Source of the DNA: Ilyonectria destructans
Taxonomy: Eukaryota; Ascomycota; Sordariomycetes; Hypocreales; Nectriaceae
Length of the DNA: 33,529 bases
Assembly: GCA_020740775.1 (NCBI GenBank)
Contig: JAHEWK010000057.1
Location: 1 to 33,529 of the forward strand
Direction of reading: 5' to 3'
This document shows, piece by piece, positions 21,925-30,018 of the stretch (its first letter is position 1; each line of letters starts with the position of its first letter). The translations under genes and the position numbers were made by a program. The notes beneath the pieces are model-generated. The model made no database searches and was not told the origin of the DNA. It was given only the letters and a program-made list of their open reading frames with translations.

Positions 21925-22357
21925 TGTAACGGTCTCAAGGTAGTGTATTGCAACTAGCTAGGCCACTCTACAGAGTATACCAAACTTAAGGAAAGAAGAA
22001 GAAGAGAAAGAGAGTTGTCGAATTGCTGGTATGACCAAATGATGACCTTGAACATGTGTGTGTATTGTGTATCTGTTCACTGTAGCTCCCCCCCTTTTTA
22101 TCAGGGAGGTCTTGCTTTCCTTTTCTTCCTAATACGGGCCAGCCGGCCGAAGGCTCGGCGAGCCCCTTCCGAATCGCCTGACAATCTCCTGTTTCTCATG
22201 TGACTCCCTGGAGCCCTGGTGTTCCAACATGCCACCAATTCAACAAGAGTAGAGGAGGTCCATCCATAAATATACTCGTCATGGTGGCTTAAAGGTAAAA
22301 AGTGGGCCACGAAAGGCCGAGGGTTCCCGAGGCCACCTACGGGCACAGCCCGTTACA
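21925..22357. mobile_element. 433-bp solo LTR inside the MITE
   Basis: It begins TGTAACGGTCTC and ends CAGCCCGTTACA (8-base inverted tips), with a perfect ATTTT target duplication (21920-21924 and 22358-22362). It contains a further small MITE (22015-22246). Without that it is about 200 bp, the form also seen, rearranged, at 24037-24246. Confidence 0.9.
22015..22246. mobile_element. 232-bp MITE-like insert within the solo LTR
   Basis: The ends TTGTCGAATTGCTGGTATG and, inverted, TTGTTGAATTGGTGGCATG match at 16 of 19. The related LTR at 24037-24246 lacks exactly this segment (AAGAGAG joined to TAGAGG), giving an empty site. The duplication is 3-4 bp (GAG or AGAG), so the superfamily is open. 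Confidence 0.65.
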
Positions 22358-22503
22358 ATTTTCACCTTAAATCGCGATTTTAAAATAATTCTTAAAAACT
22401 CAAACTAAGCCTAAAGTAGCTATAATTTTAAATACAGCTTATTTAAAATATATTTTATTTTTAAGAGCTTTTTTAAGCTATATATACTTATAGCGCTAGT
22501 AGT

Positions 22504-22939
22504 GTGTGAGGGCGGGAACAGAGGACACTAAGAACACACAACCCACCCAGAGGCTGAGCTGTGGTGACTGCAATAGTGTTGTGACGGAAAGGTCGGATAG
22601 GGTCGAGATCAAAATCTGGATAAATGACCAGATTGAGCGAAAATGACGACCTTCTCAGCTGATACCATTTGATCAAATGGATCCCTGAGGGGTCTCAAAA
22701 GAATAGACCAAAAGACTGTCAATTGAATAAGATGCTAAAAAAAAAGGATGTTGAAAGGTATGTTCGCTGCTAATAGACCTTACACGAGGTCTCCCAATTT
22801 ATGGCCCCAATGGGTCAAGCCACTGGTCCCTACCCGGTACGGTATTTCCTGTTGAAGGAAGCTGTCAATCTTAGCCCTAGTCGCGGCAAGGATCTGATCA
22901 AATGACCGGAAATCCCCAAAGGCCGAAAATCCCCGACTC
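22504..22939. mobile_element. 436-bp insert of unknown type within the MITE
   Basis: AGTAGT flanks it on both sides (22498-22503 and 22940-22945). The copy-1 MITE has no counterpart. On the reverse strand it begins near TGAGTCGGGG and contains TGGTATCAGC. It may therefore be a retroelement fragment, because that motif resembles the primer-binding site next to many LTRs. Two minus frames of 62 and 71 codons are open but unrecognised. Confidence 0.5.
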
Positions 22940-23547
22940 AGTAGTATAAAATTCGCACTGTTTCTTTTACTATTTTTATTTATAACTAGTTTCATAAATT
23001 AGTTACAAATATAAAGAAAATAACATTTCATGACTTTCTTTCTTAAAAACCTAAAGTTAATTCTCTAGAAATTTACTAATTAAATAGCCTGTTTTAGAAA
23101 ATCTAAAATTTACACTTTTAGCTGTACAGTATAGGTGCGACGCTTGCTTGTTTGCGACGCTCGCTTATCATATACGTTATATTATATTGGATTTTTAATA
23201 TATAATATATATAAGTTATAGAAAATAGGGGATTAATCTTTTCTTAAAATCTCTTTATTAATTTTCTTTATACCCTTCGGAATATCTAGTAGCTACTTAG
23301 TGGAGATTTTAGTCTTTAGTGGATGTTTAGTACTATAAACCCTGCTTTAGATGTTATTATTGTTATAAAATACAAACTGAATATTCCGGGTGGGGGATAT
23401 TATTTTTTCCTGTATAAAAGAGCCAGAATAACAAGGGTAATAGAATTAGAATAATAAGAATGTAATAGGGAATAGGAGGAGGAGGAGCAGGAGAGCAGTA
23501 AGTGAGTATCGAGCTGTAACTGACCTAAGAAAAGGACTATGCCTAAG

Positions 23548-23727
23548 TGTCAGATACGTTAGAGGCGAAAGTTGCCACCTATTGCCACCTATTGCCACGA
23601 GGCTTAGCAATCAAGCTTCTAGCTGATTCTATACAGAAGAGAAAGAGTATATAAAGCTTGCCCTGAAACCTCAAGACATAGGGGCAGGAGAGAGAACACA
23701 CACAATTTTTCACCCTAATATTTGACA
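23548..23727 (+). mobile_element. Solo mini-LTR, family T, copy 1 (180 bp)
   Basis: It begins TGTCAGATACG and ends TATTTGACA, with a perfect CTAAG target duplication (23543-23547 and 23728-23732). It carries GTATATAAAGCTTGC as a likely TATA box and start region, a doubled TTGCCACCTA motif and TTCTAGCTGATTCTA. It lies within LINE copy B. Confidence 0.9.
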
Positions 23728-23787
23728 CTAAGATGGCTGGTATTATAATTAAGGCAATTTAGGTCCTGAAATAACTCCTATAATAGG

Positions 23788-23945
23788 TGTCAGATATGTC
23801 AGAGGCAAAAGTTGCCACCTGTTGCCACAAGGCTTAGCAATCAGCTTCTAGCTGATTCTACATAGAAGAGAAAGGGTATATAAAGCTTACTCTAAAAACC
23901 TCAAGAGAGAGAGAGAAGACAATCTTTTCACCCCAACATTCGACA
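23788..23945 (+). mobile_element. Solo mini-LTR, family T, copy 2 (158 bp)
   Basis: It begins TGTCAGATATG and ends CATTCGACA, with a perfect ATAGG duplication (23783-23787 and 23946-23950). It is clearly related to copies 1 and 3, with the same TATATAAAGCTT core but only one TTGCCACC unit. Confidence 0.9.
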
Positions 23946-24036
23946 ATAGGGTTATATATTGAAAACTCAATCTAATATAATGTATATAATAAGTAAGTAA
24001 AATAGATAAGTAAAATAGATAAGCAAGTAAAATAGA
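23946..24036. other. A/T-rich LINE-leader-like scrap
   Basis: ATATATTGAAAACTCAATCT followed by AATATAAT resembles the LINE leader in copy-A orientation, with RIP-like changes. A run of (GATA)AGTAAAATA repeats follows. Too short to classify. Confidence 0.35.
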
Positions 24037-24246
24037 TACAGAGTATACCAAACTTAAGGAAAGAAGAAGAAGAGAAAGAGAGTAGAGGAGGTCCATCCAT
24101 AAATATACTCGTCATGGTGGCTTAAAGGTAAAAGTGGGCCACGAAAGGCCGAGGGTTCCCGAGGCCACCTACGGGCACAGCCCGTTACAGGTATACTCTG
24201 TAGAGTGGCCTAGCTAGTTGCAATACACTACCTTGAGACCGTTACA
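24037..24246. mobile_element. Rearranged solo LTR with its first 57 bases inverted
   Basis: Positions 24037-24188 match the LTR at 21925-22357 from its base ~46 to its end, without the 232-bp MITE. The first ~57 bases of that LTR then follow in reverse orientation, ending ACCGTTACA at 24246. The 12-base ACAGAGTATACC at the left and its inverse GGTATACTCTGT form inverted repeats bounding the middle part. Confidence 0.75.
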
Positions 24247-24273
24247 GTAAGGACTCAGTGAATACTACATATC

Positions 24274-24448
24274 TGTCAGATATGTCAGTGGCGAAAGTTG
24301 CCACCTATTGCCACCTATTGCCACAAGGCTTAGCAATCAGCTTCTAGCTGATTCTATACAGAAGGGAAAGGGTATATAAAGCTTGCTCTGAAACCTCAAG
24401 ATATAGGGGGACACAATACACAACTTTGATTCACCCTAATATTTGACA
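24274..24448 (+). mobile_element. Solo mini-LTR, family T, copy 3 (175 bp)
   Basis: It begins TGTCAGATATG and ends TATTTGACA, with a perfect ATATC duplication (24269-24273 and 24449-24453). It has two TTGCCACCTA units and the TATATAAAGCTTGC core, and is nearly identical to copy 1. It sits in exon 2 of the unknown gene. Confidence 0.9.
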
Positions 24449-24652
24449 ATATCCAACGCCAGTCTCTGATGACTTAGGCCAAATTGGAATAGTAGGTACA
24501 TAATACATTTGAGATACTACAGTAGCATTATCTCGAATAGCATTATGACCTGACCTCAAAGGGGCTGCTGAGACTAGAATTGGTTGTTCTAGGGTAGCTG
24601 GTTCGAACTCTGGAGTTTCCTGAAAAAAGAATTAGCAATGTATTGGTAATGC

Positions 24653-24879
24653 TGTTAGATTGGACCATGCACCCGGCATCAGACCGGGTGGGTCATGTGA
24701 TCAGTTGCCTAGCACTTTGCCACAAGGCTTAGGAAGCAGCTTCTAGCTGATTCTACACAGCACAGAACAGGTATATAAAGCTTGCTCTGATACCTCAGAA
24801 TAAGAAGAGAGGAGGAGAATACACATATGCAATATAATATACACGATTAATATCAGAGTGCTACGCTAGCTTTCCGACA
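24653..24879 (+). mobile_element. Solo LTR, divergent relative of family T (227 bp)
   Basis: It begins TGTTAGATTGG and ends CTTTCCGACA, with a perfect AATGC duplication (24648-24652 and 24880-24884). The core GCAGCTTCTAGCTGATTCTA and TATATAAAGCTTGC is shared with the shorter family T copies, while both ends differ. It lies in the intron of the unknown gene. Confidence 0.9.
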
Positions 24880-25014
24880 AATGCATTATGGTAGACATAC
24901 CTCATCAAATACACTACTTTCTGTGTGTTCTTGTTCCTCCCGTAGCTGGTCTGAAGGGCTGTTTTCCCTTGAGTTGTTGGTATTCCATTCGAATATATCA
25001 CTAGAGTCACTCAT

Positions 25015-25523
25015 CGTGATAATGCATGGATAATGGATTGTGGGAAAATAATATAGGATTAAGTTCGTGCTGTAATGTAATTCCAGTTACAGTGGGATAA
25101 ATCCTATCTGTGGGGTGCCCCACAATTATGGCCTTCTAACCAATTAAATCGCTATTCGCTTCCCACAGCCAAGCGTTTTTACGCCCCACTTTAAACCCTG
25201 CAAAATGGCCCAACCCTCAGCGAAGCTAGCCGCTAACCCTCAGTTTGTGTACATCCACCGTGGCCTAAGGCATCCAACACAAAGTTCGCCATCTAACTAA
25301 TAATCGTTAGCAGGCTGGCGATCAATTCCACCTCCACCTTCACGCCGCCAATATTATTGAAGTTGAAGGTCCCCCGCGTCAATTCAACCAATTCAATCTG
25401 TCGCAGGCCAGGCATTGGATTGGATTTTATTACGCCCGGGAGGACCAAACCTCATAGGGCCCTACCTTATGTTCCGTATGCCCTTCGTATGATTCCTCGT
25501 GTTACAAAAAGCCCTGTGTTCAA
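25015..25523. other. Upstream region of the unknown gene, to the inversion breakpoint
   Basis: No convincing coding frame. A short open frame starts at an ATG near 25205. GTGGGGTGCCCCAC near 25112-25125 is almost palindromic and could be a terminal-repeat relic. The right inversion breakpoint is placed at 25521-25523. Confidence 0.35.
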
Positions 25524-26490
25524 CAGGCCCGGTTGCGCCCCATGGAGCAGGTCGCCAAGTCACGCATGAGCCAACTCAAAATCAATGGCAAGAGTGACAT
25601 CTTTGAGGGTTGCGAGCTAGAGTCTCAACTATGCCGACTAGTTGCGATTCATAACATGATAGACCTTCCGATGACAGACTATGAATTGCAGAAGGAGGCG
25701 GCTAATCTTCTTGATCGTATCGAATCTGACTCGCCCAACTCGTCTCAACTTTTCACCGGATTCTTGACGAGGCTCGTTTGGATGTCAAAAAAGTGGCTTG
25801 CCCCCTTGCGTGATCGAGGACGACAATTCCCAGCCTCGAGCATAGCAGATGAGAATAATTCTCAGCCAGCCTTGGCCACCGTCCATTCACCCAACAGGCC
25901 GGCCAATTCTGAGCTCGCTTCTGGGCAGCTGCAAGGGGGGTTGGCTGATCTGCTACAGCCTTCGGACTATTCCGGGACCCCTGTTCCATCTACAAAGGCG
26001 TCAGGTGTATCTCCCTCGCCGCTGCTGAGGCCAAAACATAGCAAGGGCATTGGCAACGCCTCAACTACTCATCGTGCAAGACCGCTCTCTACAACCCAAA
26101 ACTCTTTCCATGGTAATACCCCATTCAGTTGGACGCTCTTCAACAACGATAGCAACAGCTACAGGCGTCTTGCGAGAGGTCTTTCACGATTTGTCATGAC
26201 CACCATGTCGTCTAACAACCCTAGCAGCCATGTACCAACTGATGAGGAGCTGAAATATCAGGCACGTTGGATTTGGTATGGCGAGTGAGTACAAGCATCA
26301 TTTTCTTGGATCACTTGAAATGCGGCCATTGCTGTTCATTCTCTTATTTCGCCCGTATCACAATCGCTAACAGTGTCTGCACAGCGATGACCCATGGAAC
26401 CAAACTCCTGCTGACAATGCCGAATGGCTCCGTGACTTTAAACGTGACTGTGGCCTCATCACCGATGATGGGCGGGACGTTGAGAGATAG
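25524..26490 (+). pseudogene. 3' part of the homeodomain/C2H2 gene, separated from its start
   Basis: The frame QARLRPMEQVAKSRMSQLK runs open from the breakpoint, through INGKSDIFEGCELE, DYELQKEAANLL and FLTRLVWMSKKWLAPLR, into a Ser/Thr-rich linker. It ends PTDEELKYQARWIWYGD. A 100-bp intron (26285-26384, GTGAGT/CACAG) joins in frame to DDPWNQTPADNAEWLRDFKR and a stop at 26488-26490. In fungal homologues as I recall them, these segments follow the zinc fingers and WLRD segment of the protein encoded at 15729-17541. No start codon, homeodomain or zinc finger lies upstream here, so it cannot stand alone. An internal ATG could still give a short product. Confidence 0.7.
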
Positions 26491-26631
26491 ATTATCAAAC
26501 TCTTTATATATCAGCGACAAGACAACGGTTGATACTTCCGTCATATATTTAACCTGATCAACCAGCGCAGAGACTAGCAAGTCACGTAAACTACTTGAGT
26601 TCCAGTCTCAAAGCATCATACTGAACGTATA

Positions 26632-27073
26632 ACGTACATGATAAGCGAGCGCCGCATCCAAGCGAGCGCCGCACTTGAAATTTCTTAGTGTTTACACCTT
26701 AAGCTAAAGTAATTCTCTAAATTTTAAAAGAAAATCCAAAATAGTTAAGATTTTAAAATAAGCTTTACTATATAAGGAATATTAACTATAGATTTTCCTA
26801 GACTTTTTAGAAAAAGGCTTTATAAGGTTATTAAGAAAAATCTTATTCGCACTGTTTTTTTTTAGGTTCTTTTAGGTTTAATAGCTATATAAAAAAGTTT
26901 AAAATCTAAGAAAAATATTATTATATGACTTTTTTAATTAGGTTTATAATGATACTTTTCTTATATTTCTATAACTTATTTAGCGCGTTTTAGAAAATTT
27001 ACAGCTTAGCCTTTTAGCTGTACAGTATAAGTGCGGCGCTCGCTTGGATGCGGCGCTCGCTTATCATGTACGT
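26632..27073. mobile_element. Palindromic-ended MITE, copy 1 (442 bp)
   Basis: It starts ACGTACATGATAAGCGAGCG and ends with the exact inverse. At each tip AAGCGAGCGCCGCA is duplicated in tandem. TA flanks both ends (26630-26631 and 27074-27075). The interior is A/T-rich and non-coding. This is the same family as 21873-23177, and it carries no secondary insertion. Confidence 0.9.
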
Positions 27074-27080
27074 TACCATG

Positions 27081-29266
27081 CAGTACCCACCTACCGGTAA
27101 TACCCACCTACCGGTAAGCAAAAATAAAATTTCCTCATACAAAATGCCCAACTTCACTTGCACAGTGCTTGGCCAAAATTGAAGTTATTTACATGAAACA
27201 AGCTGTGTCTTATTGAGAGTTTCATGTTGTTTCATATTATGATATTACTTTTTACATTACAGAAGCGGTTTGGTCGCACGGGCCTAATGTATAATTTCTA
27301 AAAACGCCTCGTTCAAGAACCGGCTTCCACCAAGTTTCATCGAATTTTTATCTGCACTAGCCTTCCGTAATCACCTCGAAAATGCCCCGAATGTCTTATA
27401 CAGAGAATGGCGTTGTCGAAGCTATACTGGATGTCACAGATAACGGCCTCTCTCAGAACCAAGCCGCCCAGAAGCATGACATCCCCCAGACGACTCTCTC
27501 AGACCGATTAAGAGGCCTACCGTCAAAGTCCGAGGTCACCCAGCCTGCCCAGCTGTTATCCAAGTCTCAGGAGTCCAGAATAGTCACCTGGATACTGAGA
27601 CAAGAGGCCTTGGGCTATGCTCCATCCCACAGTCATGTTCGCGCCACCGTCGCGGCCCTCTTGAGACAATAAGGCCGGGAAAGGCCTATCGGTGTACACT
27701 GGGTAGCCAGGTTCATGAAACGACATCCGACCATAAAGACGAAGATAGGGAAGCGCCAGGAGGCCTCAAGATTCAATTCTTTTACCCCAATGGCCGTCAA
27801 TTGGTACTTCGATATCCGGGAGAGCGAGTATGGCTGGATCAAGCCTGAGAACACAGTTAATGTTGACGAGGGCGGTATCATGGCTGGATTTGGTGAGTAT
27901 TTATCGTTTTTGTCATAAAACTCACTAATACATTCCGAATACAGGCTTGGATTCCTTGGTTATCGGCAGTAGCGATCCCAAGAGGAAGGCCTTCCTCAAA
28001 GGCTCTCAGTCCCGCGCTTGGACTAGCTTTATCGAAGCCGTGACTGCAGATGGCCGTCTTCTGAAACCAGGGATTATTTTCAAAGGCAAGGGACTTCAGC
28101 AGCAGTGGTTTATCGACGAGTTCAAGAAGATAGCCGACTGGTATTATATCACTTCTGAAAACGGCTGGACAGACAACCACATCGCAGTTGAGTGGCTCAA
28201 AGAGGTCTATCTACCTCAAACCCAGCCGGCAGATGATTCTGATGCCAGACTTATTATATTGGATGGCCATGGAAGTCATGTATCTGCGAGTATCTACCTG
28301 GTCTGAATCATAAATGCCGCTGACCTAAAACTCAGGATGAGTGGATGGCTACCTGCTTCTTGAACAACGTATATTGCTGTTACCTGCCGGCTTATTGCTC
28401 TCACGGCCTACAACCGCTGGATAATGGCGTTTTTAATGCCTCCAAAGCTGCATATCGCAAAGAACTCCAAAAATTGGCAAGCCTGACCGATTCTGCACCG
28501 GTGGATAAGGTCAACTTCATTAAGGCTTATGCCAAAGCCAGGGAAGTGGGTATGACTAAGAAAAACATACTCTCAGGCTGGAGAGTGACTGGAAATTGGC
28601 CAATTTCACGACGGAAAGCGCTCATACATCCAGAGATTCAGCCAGACAAGAGGGAAACTACGCCTGCATCAGAGGGCCTCAGTGACGGACAACGCGACTC
28701 TGATAATACGCCAAAGACCAGCCGTCATATCAGAGATCTGGGAAAGAACAAGAGCCCTTCAACCAGAAGACGGTATTCTGTGATATCGAAAGGGTTTGAA
28801 GCCCAGGAGTCAAAGATAGCCTCGCTGAGCGCAAGAGTCACCAGTCTGGAGGAGGAAGTCGGCCGGTTGAGTAGAGGCAAGAAGAGGAAGGCGATACCCA
28901 ATCCCAACAAGAAGTTCATGACATTAGCCGAGGCTCTAGTAGCTGGTGAAACTACTTCCGAGCCAAACCAGGCAATTGAAGAGACAGGGGCTGTTGAGGA
29001 TGTGATTGAGGTGGGAGGGATGCAAGAGGATGGAAGTTCAAATTCGGAGGCGGAAGAGTTACCCGTCGTACGCACCCGCAGCGGCCGCGAAGTAAAAAGA
29101 CCGAGGAAATATTAAAATTCATTCAGTTCTAACCCGAATTCTGGAAATAAATTTATTTGTACAGTTTTTGTTAAGTTTTTCCCATGAGGTTGAAAATGTG
29201 AATTTTGTATGGGGAATTTTCTTTTTTGCTTACCGGTAGGTGGGTATTACCGGTAGGTGGGTACTG
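27081..29266 (+). mobile_element. pogo/Fot-like DNA transposon, nearly intact
   Basis: Terminal inverted repeats CAGTACCCACCTACCGGTAA, continuing into a second TACCCACCTACCGGTAA and GCAAAAA, are almost perfect over about 44 bases. They carry an internal direct duplication at each end. The transposase lies between. Outer bases are CATG on both sides. Alternatively the repeats extend to CCATGCAG and the duplication is TA (27074-27075 and 29273-29274), with a 1-base length difference. In that case the element shares its left TA with the adjacent MITE. Confidence 0.85.
27382..29115 (+). pseudogene. pogo-family transposase (DDD) with one nonsense codon
   Basis: The start MPRMSYTENGVVEAILD opens a psq-type helix-turn-helix (NQAAQKHDIPQTTLSDRLRG), then a CENP-B/Tc5-type DNA-binding domain (GVHWVARFMKRHP). 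Catalytic parts are NVDEGGIMAG (first D), LIILDGHGSH (second D) and HGLQPLDNGVF (third D). The tail has a coiled coil (KIASLSARVTSLEEEVGRL) and a basic end (RSGREVKRPRKY). A 52-bp intron (27893-27944, GTGAGT/ACAG) joins in frame. A TAA at 27670-27672 breaks the frame (ALLRQ*GRERPIG). At the second intron (GTATCT donor 28290, CTCAG acceptor 28335) the phases differ by one base, so a 1-bp indel is likely. These are the only visible defects, so the copy is young. Confidence 0.8.
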
Positions 29267-29410
29267 CATGGGTAGCCAGTCAGCAACACTGCCGCGAGTT
29301 GCATCCTAGATTGGACCGCAAGAAGCCTTAGAGCTTTATGGAGCTGATTATGTTCGGTGACTAATCACAGCCTCATCTGAATTCTCTTCCTTCGCTAGCT
29401 GAGATAGCCA

Positions 29411-29660
29411 TGGTCGGACAGGCATTGCCAAGCTGCTTCTCCAGACAGGGACGACCGTCAATGGAGTGGATTGGGGGAGGGGGGAGAGAGAGGGGGGGTT
29501 GGTGGAGAACGTCACTTTCACGGGCTTCAGAGAACGGCCACAAGGCGGTAGCGAGGCTTCTTAACAACGGAGCAGGCGTCAACGACAGTGACGACGATGG
29601 ATGGACACCACTCTTAGGGACAAGGCAGCCGAGGCCAACATGGACTAGGACGGCCAGACC
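29411..29660 (+). pseudogene. Ankyrin-repeat remnant
   Basis: One frame gives SRASENGHKAVARLLNNGAG, then VNDSDDDGWTPLL, the ankyrin consensus (A..GH..V..LL..GA.vN..D..G.TPL). About 90 bases upstream, in another frame, GRTGIAKLLLQTGTTVNGVD is an earlier repeat. The frame change lies around a G-rich run (29470-29500). Such repeats occur in large fungal ankyrin/NLR-type proteins. Nothing of the rest of the gene is recognisable. Confidence 0.6.
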
Positions 29661-29786
29661 GGGAAGCAGAATGTGAGTTTTATCCTAGTACGTGTGCCCG
29701 CAGAGGAAGCCTATTCGCTTATTAATGAATTTACGACTGCTCTTCTTTTCTTCTTGATGGTGAGATGAGATGGGATGAATGATTCC

Positions 29787-30018
29787 TGTTGGGGACTGTC
29801 AGACGAACAACGCGACTTTCCTCTCCATCTCAGACCACATCGACGGCCCTGTGACCACGATCCCGGTCCCCGGGACCCACAGGGCCCCGGCCCCTGTGCG
29901 GCGGCGACGGACTGCCGCCTCCGGCAGCAGCCGTCTTCATCATGTATAAAAGACGGGCTCTAGGCCCGTCCCTTAGCTAGAAATCAAGATCTTCCATCGT
30001 CAACAAGCTGTCTCAACA
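29787..30018 (+). mobile_element. Possible solo LTR (232 bp)
   Basis: It starts TGTTGGGGACTG and ends CTGTCTCAACA, with a TATAAAAG at 29944 well placed for an LTR promoter. The flanking pentamers ATTCC (29782-29786) and AATCC (30019-30023) agree at four of five bases. Much of the interior is GC-rich, unlike its neighbours. Confidence 0.45.

Larger units (their letters stand above)
21873..23177. mobile_element. Palindromic-ended MITE, copy 2, carrying nested insertions
   Basis: The ends ACGTATATGATAAGCGAGCG and the inverse match copy 1 at 26632-27073, including an internal duplication of AAGCGAGCGTCGCA at each tip. TA flanks both ends (21871-21872 and 23178-23179). Removing the 433-bp LTR and the 436-bp insert with their duplications leaves about 425 bp, close to the 442 bp of copy 1. 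The interior is A/T-rich with no coding frame. It sits inside LINE copy B. Confidence 0.85.
21502..23787 (+). mobile_element. LINE-type retrotransposon, copy B: RIP-mutated 5' leader and ORF1
   Basis: The arms 21502-21871 and 23178-23787 are the inverted equivalent of copy A, interrupted by the MITE at 21873-23177 and by solo LTRs. In the ORF1 part nearly every difference from copy A is C to T or G to A on this strand: GACCACGCCCAAG becomes GACTATGCCTAAG. The CATCATCGTCATGG stretch becomes TATTATTGTTATAA. This is the hallmark of RIP. The last matching stretch (GGCAATTTAGGTCCTGAAAT) ends at the second mini-LTR, beyond which homology is lost. No usable protein remains. Confidence 0.65.
24247..25014 (-). 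pseudogene. Unknown gene, 5' part, split by two solo LTRs
   Basis: ATG at 25014 opens an acidic N-terminus (MSDSSDIFEWNTNN). Exon 1 ends at 24901 with a GTATGT donor. The acceptor TTTTTTCAG is at 24620, so the intron is 281 bp. Removing the 227-bp LTR at 24653-24879 plus one 5-bp duplication leaves 49 bp, a normal fungal intron. Exon 2 (ETPEFEPATLEQPILVSAA, later YVPTIPIWPKS) is cut by the LTR at 24274-24448. Deleting that and one ATATC copy restores the frame (ETGVGYVVFTESL). The rearranged LTR ends it at 24246. Product unknown and no domain recognised. It could be a host gene or the first part of a transposase. Confidence 0.6.
15792..25523. other. Inferred ~9.7-kb inverted segment splitting the homeodomain gene
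   Basis: The 5' part of the gene ends on the minus strand at 15792 (reading ...TCTATCCAA) and the 3' part starts on the plus strand at 25524 (CAGGCCCGG...). Flipping 15792-25523 brings them into contact in the same orientation and frame (SSKSIQ-QARLRPMEQV). The triplet CAA occurs at both breakpoints (micro-homology). The segment holds the LINE pair and most nested LTRs. This is an inference from gene structure. The alternative is two independently truncated paralogues. Confidence 0.65.

Noticed and set aside
15729..26490. The two homeodomain-gene pieces as unrelated paralogue fragments
   Set aside because: Possible, but exact complementarity at the boundary, the shared CAA, the frame match and inversion-consistent geometry make one split gene the simpler reading.
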